From Thamnocephalis sphaerospora (Eukaryota; Zoopagomycota; Zoopagomycetes; Zoopagales; Sigmoideomycetaceae): DNA of 43,084 nt. Location: positions 1 through 43,084 of the forward strand of contig KZ992488.1 in NCBI GenBank assembly GCA_003614735.1. Reading direction: 5' to 3'. Shown one piece after another: positions 22,251 to 35,527 of this stretch (position 1 is its first letter; every line of letters starts with the position of its first letter). The notes beneath the pieces were generated by a model. The model searched no databases. It was not told where the DNA came from and worked only from the letters and a program-made list of their open reading frames with translations. The position numbers and the translations under genes were made by a program.

Positions 22251-24727
22251 TCTAAAGCCGTCAGCTTGTCTAGCGGTATTACGCCAATGTCCTTTGCGCA
22301 CGGAATTGCGATCTGCGCTCAGCCGGTAAGGAAAGGTGATCGAAGGTGATGTTGGTGCGGTTCTCAGTGCAACCCTGCTGGTTGTGCGTGCATGGCAAAC
22401 GAAAGGAAAGCGCTGGGGTGTGGCTCACCGTAAAACGTCTGTTATCATCTTATAGCTGCATCTCCTGTATACGTTACGACAAACGCCCCGACTTGCGCAT
22501 CCAAACGCCAGCCGTACAACCGCCATTCGATAAAAGCACAACGTCATGGAAGAAGGCACGCGTGTGTACCCCGGCTGACGGTAGGTGGCTGAGGTAAGCC
22601 AGCTTGGATGAAACCGTGCTGCAGTGCCGTAGATGTCCTGGTTTTTACAAAGCGCCTGCATAGGCTATCCGTACGCACAATAATCCCTGCTGTGTGCAGG
22701 AAACGCCGACAGCAATGTTAATGCGCACTCTTGGGATGACGTACTTGCTGACAATCATTCTACGAAGGCGGTGGTTGGCATAATCCCTTGGTGAGTCAAC
22801 TAAGATTCGGTGCTAGTGCGATTACAATAGTCTATCCAGCCTAACCGCATGTTATACGGACGCGTGGCGCTCCATCACCCAATGACAGTCATAAGCACGT
22901 TTGCTATGACGGCGGTCTGTTCGCTAACCTTGCCAAATGCTCGTTCTACCTGCCTCCGTTGATACTGCCATGCCGTGAATTCAAGGCGGCAAGCTGGCCA
23001 TCACTCTTTCGTTCTACAGCGGATGCTTACGAGTGCAATAGCGTCAGGCACATCCGTGCATATGTATGCCGGTGGCATGTGCTGTAGCGTACATGATTGT
23101 CCGCGCGCTCATCCTCGTGTACACACTGTAACGGCGGAGCGCGTGGATCATCGTGGGTGGCCACACGATGGTCGCAGCTGGTCTTTAGACGGTGCATATG
23201 CGAGCGGCCATAACGCCTGCTTTCCATTCCGTTGATCCTCATCAGCACCTTGTCCTCTTCTTCCGCCGCTTTCGTTTACTCTCTTCCTTGTTCTCTGTCC
23301 TTTATCGATCCACAACCCTCTCCACGCCGCATCCTTAGATCCCAAGTGCCGGACTGTCCTTCGTCATAGTTGCATCACTATTCCCTCACCACTGCGTTTA
23401 TGACCATCACCGCCACGCACACCACGCTTTCAACCTCCTGATTGCCCAGGCCCCAGGCTATTTTGCTGCCCTTAATGCGCATGCAAGGCACGGTATCGCC
23501 AACTGCGGTGCGACATTTGTCTGTGCGGATCGGTCCGACGGCTCTTGTCTTTGTATGCGCCATCTAGCCAGCATCACGTGTACAGCTGATCTGCGCCTAC
23601 TATATGCCGTGCACTGTCCAGACGTTTATCCGTCTCTGCCCAGCTGCTGCTGTTGCGTAGGGTGGCCAGACTTGAGCATCATCTACTTTTGTACCCACAG
23701 TGGGCTGTCGTGTCCACCTGCAAAGCGCACATTCCTCTGCACCCTGTCCAGCACAGACCACCCGGCGACAAGTGCTGCGCTTTGCCACAGGACAGTGGCA
23801 CAAGGTAAAACCGCCACATATTGATGATGCATCATCTGCGGAGCCCCAATTGATCTTAATTACACCTGCACTCTTTATTAGCGGTCTTGCGCCGCCAGAG
23901 TGCCATTGACCGCCTTGTTCCCATTGCTCTTTTAACCCGGACAAATCACCATCGTGCACCTATCACTGTTGCAGGTTTCAGCAGCTCTCACGCATGGCTC
24001 TTGCGGTGCTATGTGCTGGCGTGCTGGCCGAGCGTCGGTTTCCCGCGACAAGAGAGCGGCCATGGCTGTTACGCATGCGGGCGCACGTGCGCCATGCCGG
24101 TCTGTCCTCTGTGCGAGTACACGCTCGCCACCTTGGTGCCTTGAGCAGCGCAGAGGGGCGACTAGTTCACCATCGCCGTGCTGTAGTCGGCCGATTTGCC
24201 GGTCTGTGCAAGCGCCCGTGTGCCCATGCTCATCTGCCTGAAAATGACCCGACCGTGTGTGCAGCTGGTCGGCGCACTCAAGGCGGGCCGGGCGGTGCGG
24301 AGGTATTTGCATAACGCACCTGTTCGCGTGTTCGATGTGCGTGTCATTCTTTGCATTTGCCTGCAGCATCGCTCTATCCTCTTTGCATCCTACAATGGCC
24401 GCTCGCGTCTGTGTTCCACTTGTCGCATTCGCAGTTAGCGATCCGATATCTTTCCGCTCAAATATCGCATGCTGCCCTACATCTTCCGTGCTCGTTCGCG
24501 TGTCCATCCCCTGCCGCATATCCATCCTTCTCCACTACATACACATTGTTAGGAACCGCACGACCTTTGCGCTTGCTGCATGATTTTTTACGCCGAAAAG
24601 TCGAGCTAACTACAGTCTATCCACCTTGTCTAACCACCATATCAACATACACAGCAAATTCAATACAGCACGGCTACACACGAGACTAGAATATCCCTAC
24701 AACAGACCTGCTATAAAAGCTAACATC
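22251..24727. other. 2.5 kb intergenic region between UPF3 and the first methyltransferase gene
   Basis: Both flanking genes point away, so two promoters lie here. Open frames up to 198 codons exist (minus 23932-24525), but they have no domain and their composition is like their antisense; I do not accept them. No RNA gene or repeat is recognised. Confidence 0.45.
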
Positions 24728-26485
24728 ATGGGCAACCGACCATCACGCACGTTTCTCCCACCAGGCAGCCGCCAGTGCAACGGCCATACATCGCAAACTG
24801 GCATGGGACAGATCAGCCACCACTGCAAGTCTAGCCTCTGTGCACTGCAGCCAACGAAATACGGCGCAGTGCGATGCGCCGCCTGCAGTGCCTGTGGCGG
24901 TGATGCAGACAGTCTGACTTCCAAGAATGCCGCCAGTGACAGCCAGCCTCGGCAGGGCACGGGCGAGAACAAGCTATACGGAATGCTGCGCGCCATTCCG
25001 CAGCTGCGGCGGAACAAATCAGCACTCGGCCTCACCCTGTCTATGGACAAAGGATCGAGCGATCCTCAGGTCGTGTCAGACTATCGAGGCATGCTGCGGC
25101 GCAGCACCGATGGAATGAGGGCGTTCCACCATACGCACGCGATGGAGCACACGCCGTGCCACGGTGGCCACTGCCACAACACGGCTAACTGCAGCGACTT
25201 GGAAAGAATGTGCTACCGACCACATTTGACCGTAGGCAATGGCCAGTGCGACCGGTCCATCAGCTGCTGGAATGCTCGCGCAGATGCGGCCGATTTTTTC
25301 AGCGGCACGCAGTGCGAGGCAGACCCAAGCATAGCCGGCCATAACAGCCGCGCACATCCACTGTCAATCAGCGTCAGTTTCCGGAAACTCCACAGCGCCG
25401 AATGCACCTGCTGCAGAAACTTTTACGCAGACGACCAAGGTCACAAGTGCGGACAGCAGCGTTTCCACCAGGATACGATATCGGTCAATAGTCCTCCATT
25501 TTCGCCTACAATTACAGGCACCACCGTGTGTTCCGCCTCTTCCAGCAGCTCAGGCAGCTTGGTGCCGGTCAAGTATATCTGGCAGGAAGGCCGCATGCGG
25601 CTGAATGGTGACACCTCGCCGTACTTGCTGCCGACCGATGTGGACGAGATCAACCGTCTGGATATCCAGCACAACATCGTGCGCTACGTACTGCGTCGCA
25701 GCTACCTTTCTCCGGTGCGCGATTTCAAGCGCGTGCTAGATGTTGGCTGCGGCACTGGCATCTGGTCCAAGGAGATTGCCCGTGACCACCCCAAAGCAAC
25801 CGTGGTCGGCTTTGACCTCGTGGACGTCTTCTTTCGCACAGATGCACCGCCCAACTGCAGCTTTGAGCTTGGGAATCTGTTGGAAGGTAAGCATGCACGT
25901 GCTGAATGGCGCAACAAGTTCAAGCGCGCGATAACTGACGCTTTGCGCTGCACACGCTTGCTCTATCCAGGTCTACCCTATCCTAACGGGCGCTTTGATT
26001 TTGTGCATCAGCGACTGCTCTGGGCGGGTATTCCGGGCAGCTACTGGCAGGAGCATGTAAAAGAGCTGTACCGTGTAACGCGGCCGGGTGGCTTTCTGGA
26101 GCTGGCCGATACCGATCTGCAGTTCCACAACGTGGGCGACGCCGGCTATCGCGTCAACAGCATTCTCATGGAGTGCTGCTCGCGTAAAGGGCTGCATTTG
26201 TCGACGGCTCGCCAGCTCGACAAGCTCATGCGACGGGCAGGATTCTCCGACTTGCAGGCACGCCTGGTGGAGTTTCCAGTGGGCGAATGGGCTGGCGTGT
26301 CCGGTCGTATGATGCGCACCAACCTGGACGAGGCGCTGCGCGATCTAGGCAAGGCGGCGGTGGCAGTGGGTGCCGTCGCATCCGAAAGCGAGTATGAACA
26401 GATGCTCGACACCTTCTGGGCCGAGTGCGAAGAGCACCGCACCATTATCTATGGATACTACTTTTACGGCCAGCGGCCTCAATGA
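24728..26485 (+). CDS. SAM-dependent methyltransferase with myristoylation-type N-terminus and Cys-rich head
   Basis: Exons 24728-25886 and 25971-26485 (557 aa). The ATG at 24728 opens MGNRPSR, which fits the N-myristoylation rule (Gly2, Ser6). Residues about 10-260 are rich in Cys and His without a regular zinc-finger spacing. The class I methyltransferase domain follows (about 285-540): motif I VLDVGCGTGIW, the acidic GFDLVDVFF, GNLLEGLPYPNGRFDFVHQRLL, the post-motif RVTRPGGFLELADTDL, and an FPVGEWAGVSGRM element. The 84-nt intron (GTAAGC to CCAG) is a multiple of three and stop-free, so unspliced RNA would add 28 residues between the SAM site and the FDFVHQR strand. Substrate unknown. It faces its paralogue at 27205-29444 across 720 bases. 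Confidence 0.85.
   Translation: MGNRPSRTFLPPGSRQCNGHTSQTGMGQISHHCKSSLCALQPTKYGAVRCAACSACGGDADSLTSKNAASDSQPRQGTGENKLYGMLRAIPQLRRNKSALGLTLSMDKGSSDPQVVSDYRGMLRRSTDGMRAFHHTHAMEHTPCHGGHCHNTANCSDLERMCYRPHLTVGNGQCDRSISCWNARADAADFFSGTQCEADPSIAGHNSRAHPLSISVSFRKLHSAECTCCRNFYADDQGHKCGQQRFHQDTISVNSPPFSPTITGTTVCSASSSSSGSLVPVKYIWQEGRMRLNGDTSPYLLPTDVDEINRLDIQHNIVRYVLRRSYLSPVRDFKRVLDVGCGTGIWSKEIARDHPKATVVGFDLVDVFFRTDAPPNCSFELGNLLEGKHARAEWRNKFKRAITDALRCTRLLYPGLPYPNGRFDFVHQRLLWAGIPGSYWQEHVKELYRVTRPGGFLELADTDLQFHNVGDAGYRVNSILMECCSRKGLHLSTARQLDKLMRRAGFSDLQARLVEFPVGEWAGVSGRMMRTNLDEALRDLGKAAVAVGAVASESEYEQMLDTFWAECEEHRTIIYGYYFYGQRPQ
25887..25970 (+). other. Stop-free 84-nt intron (3n) in methyltransferase gene
   Basis: GTAAGC donor, CTGAC branch-like site, CTATCCAG acceptor. 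The position and phase match intron 3 of the paralogue, supporting its removal, yet it reads through without a stop. Confidence 0.8.
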
Positions 26486-27204
26486 ATTGACGCCAACCTT
26501 TACCAGTACCCGCGGTCATCGACGGCCCGCGTCTTGTCGCTCCATCCGCCGACTTGAGCTGTTTTGTGCGCATATCGTTATTTTGTTTATTTTGGCGTGT
26601 GCAATGCTACCGATGCGGCGCGGCCTTTTCGCGCAAGTCGATGCTGCGCGCGGTATACTGCACCACTTTTGCAGACATCACAGCCTGTGCTCTGGTGCAC
26701 ACGCGTGGTCGCTGTTCCGCAGCGTTTACTCGCTATCTACATACATCTTCTTTGTTTTGCCTGCTTCGCACTTTGATGCCTTGCGTTTTCTATCGCACTT
26801 ACCCCACGCGCTTTGCGGTGTGATTGCGTTCTATCATAAAGTATCACTGTCCTGTATCTCATCAACCATCAACGCTGTTGGCAGGCTGACATTGTCCAAG
26901 AAGCAGCACAGCAAAGAAACTAGCTATATGTCAATCTTACATTCAAACGCTGAATTGCCAGCAAAGACATGAATGCAATGAAACGTAAATGCACGCGCAG
27001 TCAGACCTGCCGGAAAACAAAAGCAAGTAGGTACTACGTAAAGTGCCACAGGCAAAATCCAAGGTGACTCGAGCAGCGCAAACGAGAAAAACGGCGGTTC
27101 CAGGACCGCACAAATAAAGTGAAATAGAATGATGTACACACGTAGCGTGAAACGGCAAAGGCAGCCGTACCGGCCGTTGGTGGCCGGCTGGGACCGCGAC
27201 AACG
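26486..27204. other. Convergent intergenic region between methyltransferase paralogues
   Basis: No gene accepted. It holds the two 3' ends. The open frame continuing to 26972 in another phase looks incidental. Confidence 0.5.
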
Positions 27205-29444
27205 CTAGGCCTTCTTGGCAATGTAGACGTGCATGAGAAGGTGGACCTGGCGGTCGTCGGCTTCTCGTGCAAAGCGGTCCAGCAGATCGGCCATACCGGC
27301 TGCGCGTGCTTCCACATCCCACACAATGCGACGCCGTGCGCTTGGCGAGCCAGGCGTAGCGTGGGTGGCGCCATAGTACTCAAAAGACTTTGCTGCTCGA
27401 TGAGACGACACGGCTGGTGTGTCCATGATAGATGTGGTAGGTGCAGTAGATGATAGAGGCGAGGAAAACTGCGTCGGATACTCTGACATTACGGGCGAGT
27501 CGAGTGCAGGCGTACTCGGCCTCGAACTAAAGGTGGCGTGTAGCGGCATAGGGGTAGACAGGTCGTTGGCGTAGACGTCTTCATTCGGATCGTCGTCGAT
27601 GGCGTCGAGTGCGTCGGCTGAATCTTCCAGCAGGCCGAGGCGCAAAAAACGATCTTCAAAGTTGGCAAAGATCTGACCCAGCAACTCACGCACCACCATT
27701 TCGCCCGTCACGCCGGCCCACGCGCCCACCGGCACGCGCAGCACTTCCCGGCTAACGTGACGGAATCCAGCCGCTCGCAGTGAACGATCCAGCTCGGTGG
27801 CATAGTCGAGATCGACACCACGGGCGCGACAGGCCAGCCGAAGCATCGCATTCAGACGCGCGCTCACAGGACCGGCCGGCTGAAGCTGCAGATCGCTTTC
27901 CACTAGCTCGAGACAGCCGCCCGACTTGAGCAAACGGTGATAGCCCATGAACAGCTCCGTGTAGCGCGCCGTGGGAATATTGAATACCAGCATCCGCTGG
28001 TGGATATAGTCGAAATAAGAAGAAGGGAATGATGTAACTGCCCAGTAGCGACCCTATTAGCAACCGCGATAGTGTGACCTGTTAACCCTTGCTGTACTAC
28101 TTACGTTCAAGTGCGTTGGCGAGCTGAAAGCGGCAATTTTTGGGCGCACGATCGCGCGTAAAAACATCCACCAGGTCGATGCCAGTGAACTGGCACTTTG
28201 CAAATTGCGTGGCCATTTCCTGCTCGGCAGTGCAAAGCGTCAGTACATGCGGACGCTCGAAGCCAAACACGTCGCAGCTACTTGCCCGCATCCAGGCACC
28301 GCTACCACAGCCAACGTCAAGTGCACGTTTGGGCGTGGAGAGCGGAGCAAAGAAATTGCGACGCGCAATGAATCGCAGGATGTCATGCTGGTGATCGAAG
28401 CTGTCAAGGTTTGGCGCGTATGAGCGAATGGCATCGTTGACAACAAGTCGATCTCACTTACAAATTCACGTCGTCCTGATCTCCAGGCAGCATTTCATCG
28501 GCACCCTCGGCTGCATTGCAACGACGTCGGCCTTGCACCCAGCGGAATTCGATGAGTGAAGCTGGGCTGGGCACAGGATCCCCTGCATGCTGCACATGCT
28601 CCGGATCCGTGGTAACGCGAAGCAGCGGCCACGGACCGCTATTGCGACCTTTTCCCTTGATAGCGTTGGAAAACAGTCGTGCCTTTTGACTCACGCCGCT
28701 GGCCAGCGAATTTGCGCTCCTGCGCCGTTGATATATACGCACGGGGGGAGACGAGCTTTCATTGCTTGGCGCTAGATCGCGGACCTCTGCGTAGGACCGT
28801 GAGCGCGCGTGCCGTACGTGTGCGCCCGAATGAATAGGCGAGCTGCACTCGTGTCCGCGATACTGTTCCAGCAAATGGTCGGGATCGACGCCAGGGCCAA
28901 AAGCGTCCGGCCCCAAAAAGGGTGTGCCTGGAGAGGACGGATGGGTGGAGCCATTGGACGGCGCACGTTCCATGCTGGTTGAGCTGCAGACGCTCGAGCT
29001 GCTTTGACGACTGCTGCGTCGGCTGAGTACCGTGCTCATGATACGCTTTAGTCGCGTCTGATGGGTGGCACCGGTGCGAGGATGCTTCTCCATTGCAATG
29101 GTGGCCAGCGACACGTTGCTGCTGCCGCCATGGTGCCCATGGTGCGGTAAAAGTAGATGATGACCCAGGTCGGTGAGATGGGGTAGCGTTGGACGCCGTC
29201 GTCCATGCGACGGCTGGCTACGTTGGCTGGCGCTGCCATTTCGAATGTACCGCGCTACCATGGCGTCGTCATCGTCGTCGCCGTCTACCTCTATCGGTCT
29301 GACGATGGTCGGCACGTCCATGGACGAACGGTCCTCAAGATAACGTCCATATTGACTTGCATACGCCAGCGAGTTTGTCGAGCGCGTCAAGCGCAGTGGA
29401 CGACGCGAGTCGCTGGATAGGTCGCGACTAGGTACCTGGCCCAT
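27205..29444 (-). CDS. SAM-dependent methyltransferase with myristoylation-type N-terminus and Ser-rich head
   Basis: Four exons on the minus strand: 29444-28462, 28400-28286, 28219-28105 and 28037-27205 (681 aa). The ATG at 29444 opens MGQVPSRD, again Gly2 and Ser6. The first about 325 residues are disordered-looking, rich in Ser, Arg, His and Pro. The methyltransferase core follows: HQHDILRFIARRNFF, motif I ALDVGCGSGAW, GIDLVDVFT, FDYIHQRML, LKSGGCLELVESDL and VPVGAWAGVTGEM, each aligned with the 24728 gene. It differs by an inserted acidic and Ser/Pro/Thr-rich segment (about residues 540-620) before the final helices. Intron 2 is GC-AG. Intron 3 shares position and phase with the paralogue's only intron. 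Substrate unknown; membrane attachment is inferred from the N-terminus only. Confidence 0.85.
28220..28285 (-). other. GC-AG intron (methyltransferase intron 2)
   Basis: Follows GAWMR. Begins GCAAGT and ends GAGCAG, joining motif I to EMATQFAK in phase 0. Confidence 0.85.
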
Positions 29445-29733
29445 GCTGACAACACGCACGCGCAATACACTCGGCCAAAAGGATGCAGTGGAGAAGAAGG
29501 AAAGAAAGATAGACCAAAGAAAGGTAAGGAGCTGGCGTGGTCTAGCACAACAGCTTGACGTAGCGCGCAGACGGCGGCGTTGAATAAGGCAGGTGCGTGA
29601 GTCGAGCGAAGCAGCTCAGTGCGCCCCACAGGCCACCGAAACGGGCGGCTATTATACCGTGTGAGTGCAGTGCGAGCACGGGTGAGCCACGCCACTGCAG
29701 CATGGATAACAAAGGAAAAGACGGAGATGCGAC

Positions 29734-29739
29734 TGCTAC

Positions 29740-29781
<42 letters not shown>

Positions 29782-29784
29782 TGC
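29734..29784 (+). repeat. CTG-rich trinucleotide repeat
   Basis: An uninterrupted run of about nine CTG units at 29751-29778, flanked by CTA, TTG and CCG variants. Confidence 0.95.
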
Positions 29785-30028
29785 CGGCAAATGTAGGAAG
29801 GTTCTTGGGGACAAGGCCGTGGTTACCAACATACTACACTATGGTGAACGTGCACAAGCGGTCTGCCAATCAGCAGCTAATGTTAATAACCGTGTCGGAA
29901 GCGCCAAAGAATGGCGATACGGCGAGGCCTGTGCTTGCTACCGCTGGCCTGCCCCCTCACGGCGGCCAGACCACACGACATGGCCAGCAACTGAATCGGC
30001 ATGATGCCGAAGATCATGCACGCGCACG

Positions 30029-30083
30029 TAGCAGCAGCAGCAGCAGCAGCAACGGCGGCGGCAGCAGCGGCAGCAACAGCAAC
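30029..30083 (+). repeat. CAG-rich trinucleotide repeat
   Basis: About seven CAG units at 30030-30051, then CGG/CAG/CAA variants. It is the reverse complement of the CTG tract about 250 bases to the left. Confidence 0.95.
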
Positions 30084-30629
30084 GCTGGATGGCGTACGGA
30101 CGATCGCGCCACCGCCTCGCTGGACGAGCGCGCACGTAATCGGCACAACGCATGCTACCCGTGCTCACATGCACCTGCGCTGCAGCAGACAGACCAATCG
30201 CGGACGACGGTCGTCAACGATGGATTCTCCATATTGTTACAAGCGTCCGCGCGACCATTGCGCGGCGTGCATGCGTATCGTTACACCGGGCCAAATACTC
30301 ACACGCACAAATGTACAACAAGCCGCTCGTTTACTACCCGTGCCCAATGCGGTCGCAGCCACGGTGACACGCAGTCGGGCCTCAAATGCGCACGCGCGCT
30401 GAACACCAACAGACGCCGCATAGGCGGCATGTTTACGACTGCAGACATGCCGTGCCATTAGCGCAGCGTTACACGTGAAGACGCAGCTGGGCATGCGCAG
30501 ACGTTATGCGCCCCAGCCTCCTTCGCCACTGCCTCGGCTGCGCTACCGAGCAAAGGAGCAGGGATAGCGTGGGTAAGGGCGGGCAGTAAGCTTCGCACTA
30601 CTAAATGCAATCGCGCCGCGTCGGACGCC

Positions 30630-32675
<2,046 letters not shown>

Positions 32676-33017
32676 GGTAGTGAGTTTTGTAGAGTGCGGT
32701 AGGGATGCAATGGAAGACGTGATGATAGCGGCGTGTGGAGGCGTGGCTGTGTCCAGGCTGAAAGAGAGTCACACGCGCGGTCTCCTTGACGTAGGAGACT
32801 AGGCGGTTGCCAGTTTTCCAGGTGACAGTTTAGTGTCCGATGCGTCGTATACCAGCTGTTTTTCTTCTTTATTTTGTAAGGACGTTCTTTTTCCAAGCGT
32901 CCTAATTCACAGCACGAGGCGATCGCACCCTCTGCCCTGGCTCTGGCCTCTCTTCAGACAACGCTGTCTACCGCTGTCAGCACCAGGTGTACTCGCCAGC
33001 TGGGCATTTGCGATAGC
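32676..33017. promoter_or_regulatory. Divergent promoter region PHAF1 / UTP7
   Basis: 342 bases between the two start codons must carry both promoters. I recognise no specific element, and no PAC or RRPE-like site that would be expected for a yeast ribosome-biogenesis gene. Confidence 0.5.
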
Positions 33018-35527
33018 ATGGCCAACGACAAGGGTAAACGCGGCATGAAAAAGGCCGAGGGCAAGATGAAGCCACGGCAGAACAAAGCGCGGGAGCAGCC
33101 GGCCAGCGTGTCTGCGACGGTAGAGGCGGTGGTGGATACCATGACGCCAGAGATGAAGGAGCGCATGGCAAAGTATGAGCGCACGCACGGCAAGGCGGCT
33201 GGCAAGGTGAGCGCTCGGGAGTCGGCAGCAGTGGGCGGTTGTAGCACCTTTTGCTCACTAGGCATTGCGTCGCGGGGATGCCGGAGCGTAGCAGCGGGTC
33301 AAGAGCAGCCGCCTACGCAACGCGCTTGGAAAGGCGGACAAGTTTGCGCGCGAGGCGGCGGAGACGGCAGCACGCGCCGAAATGCTTCTGACAGAGGAGG
33401 CAGGGTACGTATGGTGTGAGCGTTGGAAAAGCATGCGGTTGCGACTCACGCCACGACCGGTAGTTATCTGGAGGCGGAGGGCATGGAAAAGACGTTCAAG
33501 TTTACGCAGCGCGCAATCAGCGACCACTTGGATATCACGAATCAGAAAAAGGTGCGTAATTTTGGCGTATGCAGTGTGAAGATCGTCGGTTAACGTTTGT
33601 GTATGTCGGTGCAGATCTTTTCGCTTAAGCTAGACACCTTTGGTCCATATGCAATGGACTATACCCGCAACGGACGGTAGGCATAGACGCTAGAGTAGGC
33701 ATGTGCTATGGTATGGTTGCTAACATTCACCATGACTGGATGGCCAATGTGGACAGGCATATGCTGATTGGTGGTCGCCGCGGACATGTTGCCACGTTTG
33801 ACTGGCGCGCTGGAAAACTGGGCTGCGAGCTGAACCTCAACGAAACGGTGCGCGACGTATGGTGCGTAGTTTGGCCGACGTGAGGGTACTGTGCACGCAG
33901 GTATGGGCTAACACTGCGGCATGTACAGCTGGCTGCACAATGAGACGATGTTTGCTGCAGCGCAAAAGAAGCATGTCTACATTTACGACCACACTGGTAT
34001 GGAAATCCACTGCCTGAAGAAGCACGGTAACGTAAATCAGCTCGAATTCCTGCCGTACCATTTTCTGCTGGTCAGCGTGGTAAGTGCGCACAAGTACCGG
34101 CTGTGATTACCGAGTCGGAGCGCTGATTTCATGGCTGCTGTGATGCAAATAGAATGATACTGGCTATCTCAAGTATCAGGACACATCAACAGGCCAGCTG
34201 ATTGCAGAGATTGGCACTGGTCTGGGCAACTGCAATGCCATGACACAGAATCCGTACAACGCTGTGATGCATCTTGGACACGCAAACGGTGCGAGCAGTG
34301 CGGCAGTTCAATGCGTCTGCGCGTACTAACTGGCATGCTGTCGGCCAGGTGCGGTAACCCTCTGGAGTCCGAATGTGACCACGCCGCTCGTAAAGATCCA
34401 GTGTCACAAGGGCCCAGTCTCGGCCATTTCGGTCAACTCATCGGGACAGTAAGTGCGCCTAGTGACCGTGTGACCTGCGCACATCTGGTGCGTGGCTAAT
34501 CGTCCGCACTCCATAGCTACATGGCCACGGCGGGTCTGGATGGTCAGCTGAAGATTTGGGACATTCGCAAGTTTGCAGCGGTTCACGAATATTACACACC
34601 CAAACCGGCCACCTCGCTGGACATCAGTCAGCGGGATCTGCTGGCCGTTGGCTATGGCACAAACGTCACGGTACGCATTCAAGTCGACGGGTGTTTGGTC
34701 ATGATGCTTATGCAAACATCTGCCGCATAGATTTGGAAGGATGCGTTGCAGACAAAGCAGGCGTCGCCCTACATGAACCACCAGATGCCGCGCGATGTAG
34801 TGCACGATGTGCGCTTCTGTCCGTACGATGATGTGCTTGGCTATGGCCACAGCAACGGCATCTCCAGTATTGTGGTGCCAGGTTCTGGTGAGCCCAACTT
34901 TGACAGCTACACGGCCAATCCGTATCAGACAACCAAGCAGCGTCGCGAGGCTGAAGTGCACGCCTTGCTGGAGAAGGTGCGGTGCACGTGGCATGAAAAC
35001 AGCAACTCCGCTTGTACGCTGACAAGCGACATCTGGCACGGTGATTATAGGTGCAACCGGATCTTATCATGCTGGAGCCGAACTTTATCGGACGTGTGGA
35101 GAAGAAGCCGCAAGCACTGCTGGATCATGAGCGGCTGGAAGCATTGGTAGGTCTGCCCAGTGGCACTGCAGAGATCGACCGCACATTGACTTACCATGCG
35201 GTCGAATTAGAATGAGGCCCACCACGAAAAGAAGGAGGTGCGCAATCGGAAGCGCGGACGCAACTCAGCCACCCGGAGACAGATTCGTCGCGTCAAGAAG
35301 AACATTGTGGATGAACGTCGCGTAAGTAGGCGGCGTATGATGCGCATACGGCAAGCGACTCATGCGCCTGGCACGGGTGATAGCTGGTCATTGAGGATCG
35401 GTTGGCGCGCGAAAAGGAGGAGCGCGCAAAGCGTCGGCAGGCGGCAGAACATGGCGAACAAGAGCAGGAGCCGGGGGCATTGGACAAGTTTTACGCGTTC
35501 AAAAACAAGCGGGCGCGCGGCCGGTAA
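33018..35527 (+). CDS. UTP7: U3 snoRNP-associated WD-repeat protein UTP7 (WDR46)
   Basis: Thirteen exons: 33018-33206, 33295-33404, 33464-33551, 33615-33676, 33757-33861, 33929-34079, 34153-34288, 34349-34448, 34517-34670, 34731-34976, 35051-35146, 35211-35321 and 35384-35527 (563 aa; yeast 554). Utp7 is part of the 90S/SSU processome needed for 18S rRNA maturation, in the nucleolus. A basic N-terminus leads to [17 protein letters not shown], then WD repeats with [57 protein letters not shown] and [13 protein letters not shown]. The BING4CT region follows ([45 protein letters not shown]), then a basic tail. All exons join in phase. Intron 7 carries an exact TACTAAC. The gene looks intact. Confidence 0.97.

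Larger units (their letters stand above)
29445..30629. other. Intergenic region with inverted triplet repeats
   Basis: Upstream of the minus-strand methyltransferase and downstream of PHAF1. The open frame at 29619-30461 (+) owes its length to the repeats and has no domain, so I do not call it. Triplet tracts are listed separately. Confidence 0.5.

Noticed and set aside
21849-22349. Plus-strand frame rich in Arg, Thr and Ala
   Set aside because: Antisense reading of the UPF3 RGG and Lys/Pro repeats.
23932-24525. 198-codon minus-strand frame upstream of the methyltransferase
   Set aside because: No domain, overlapping frames of similar length on the other strand, no supporting splice or start context.
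29619-30461. 280-codon plus-strand frame with poly-Leu and poly-Ser runs
   Set aside because: Its length comes from the CTG and CAG repeats; outside them there is no domain or biased composition, and it lies in a promoter region.
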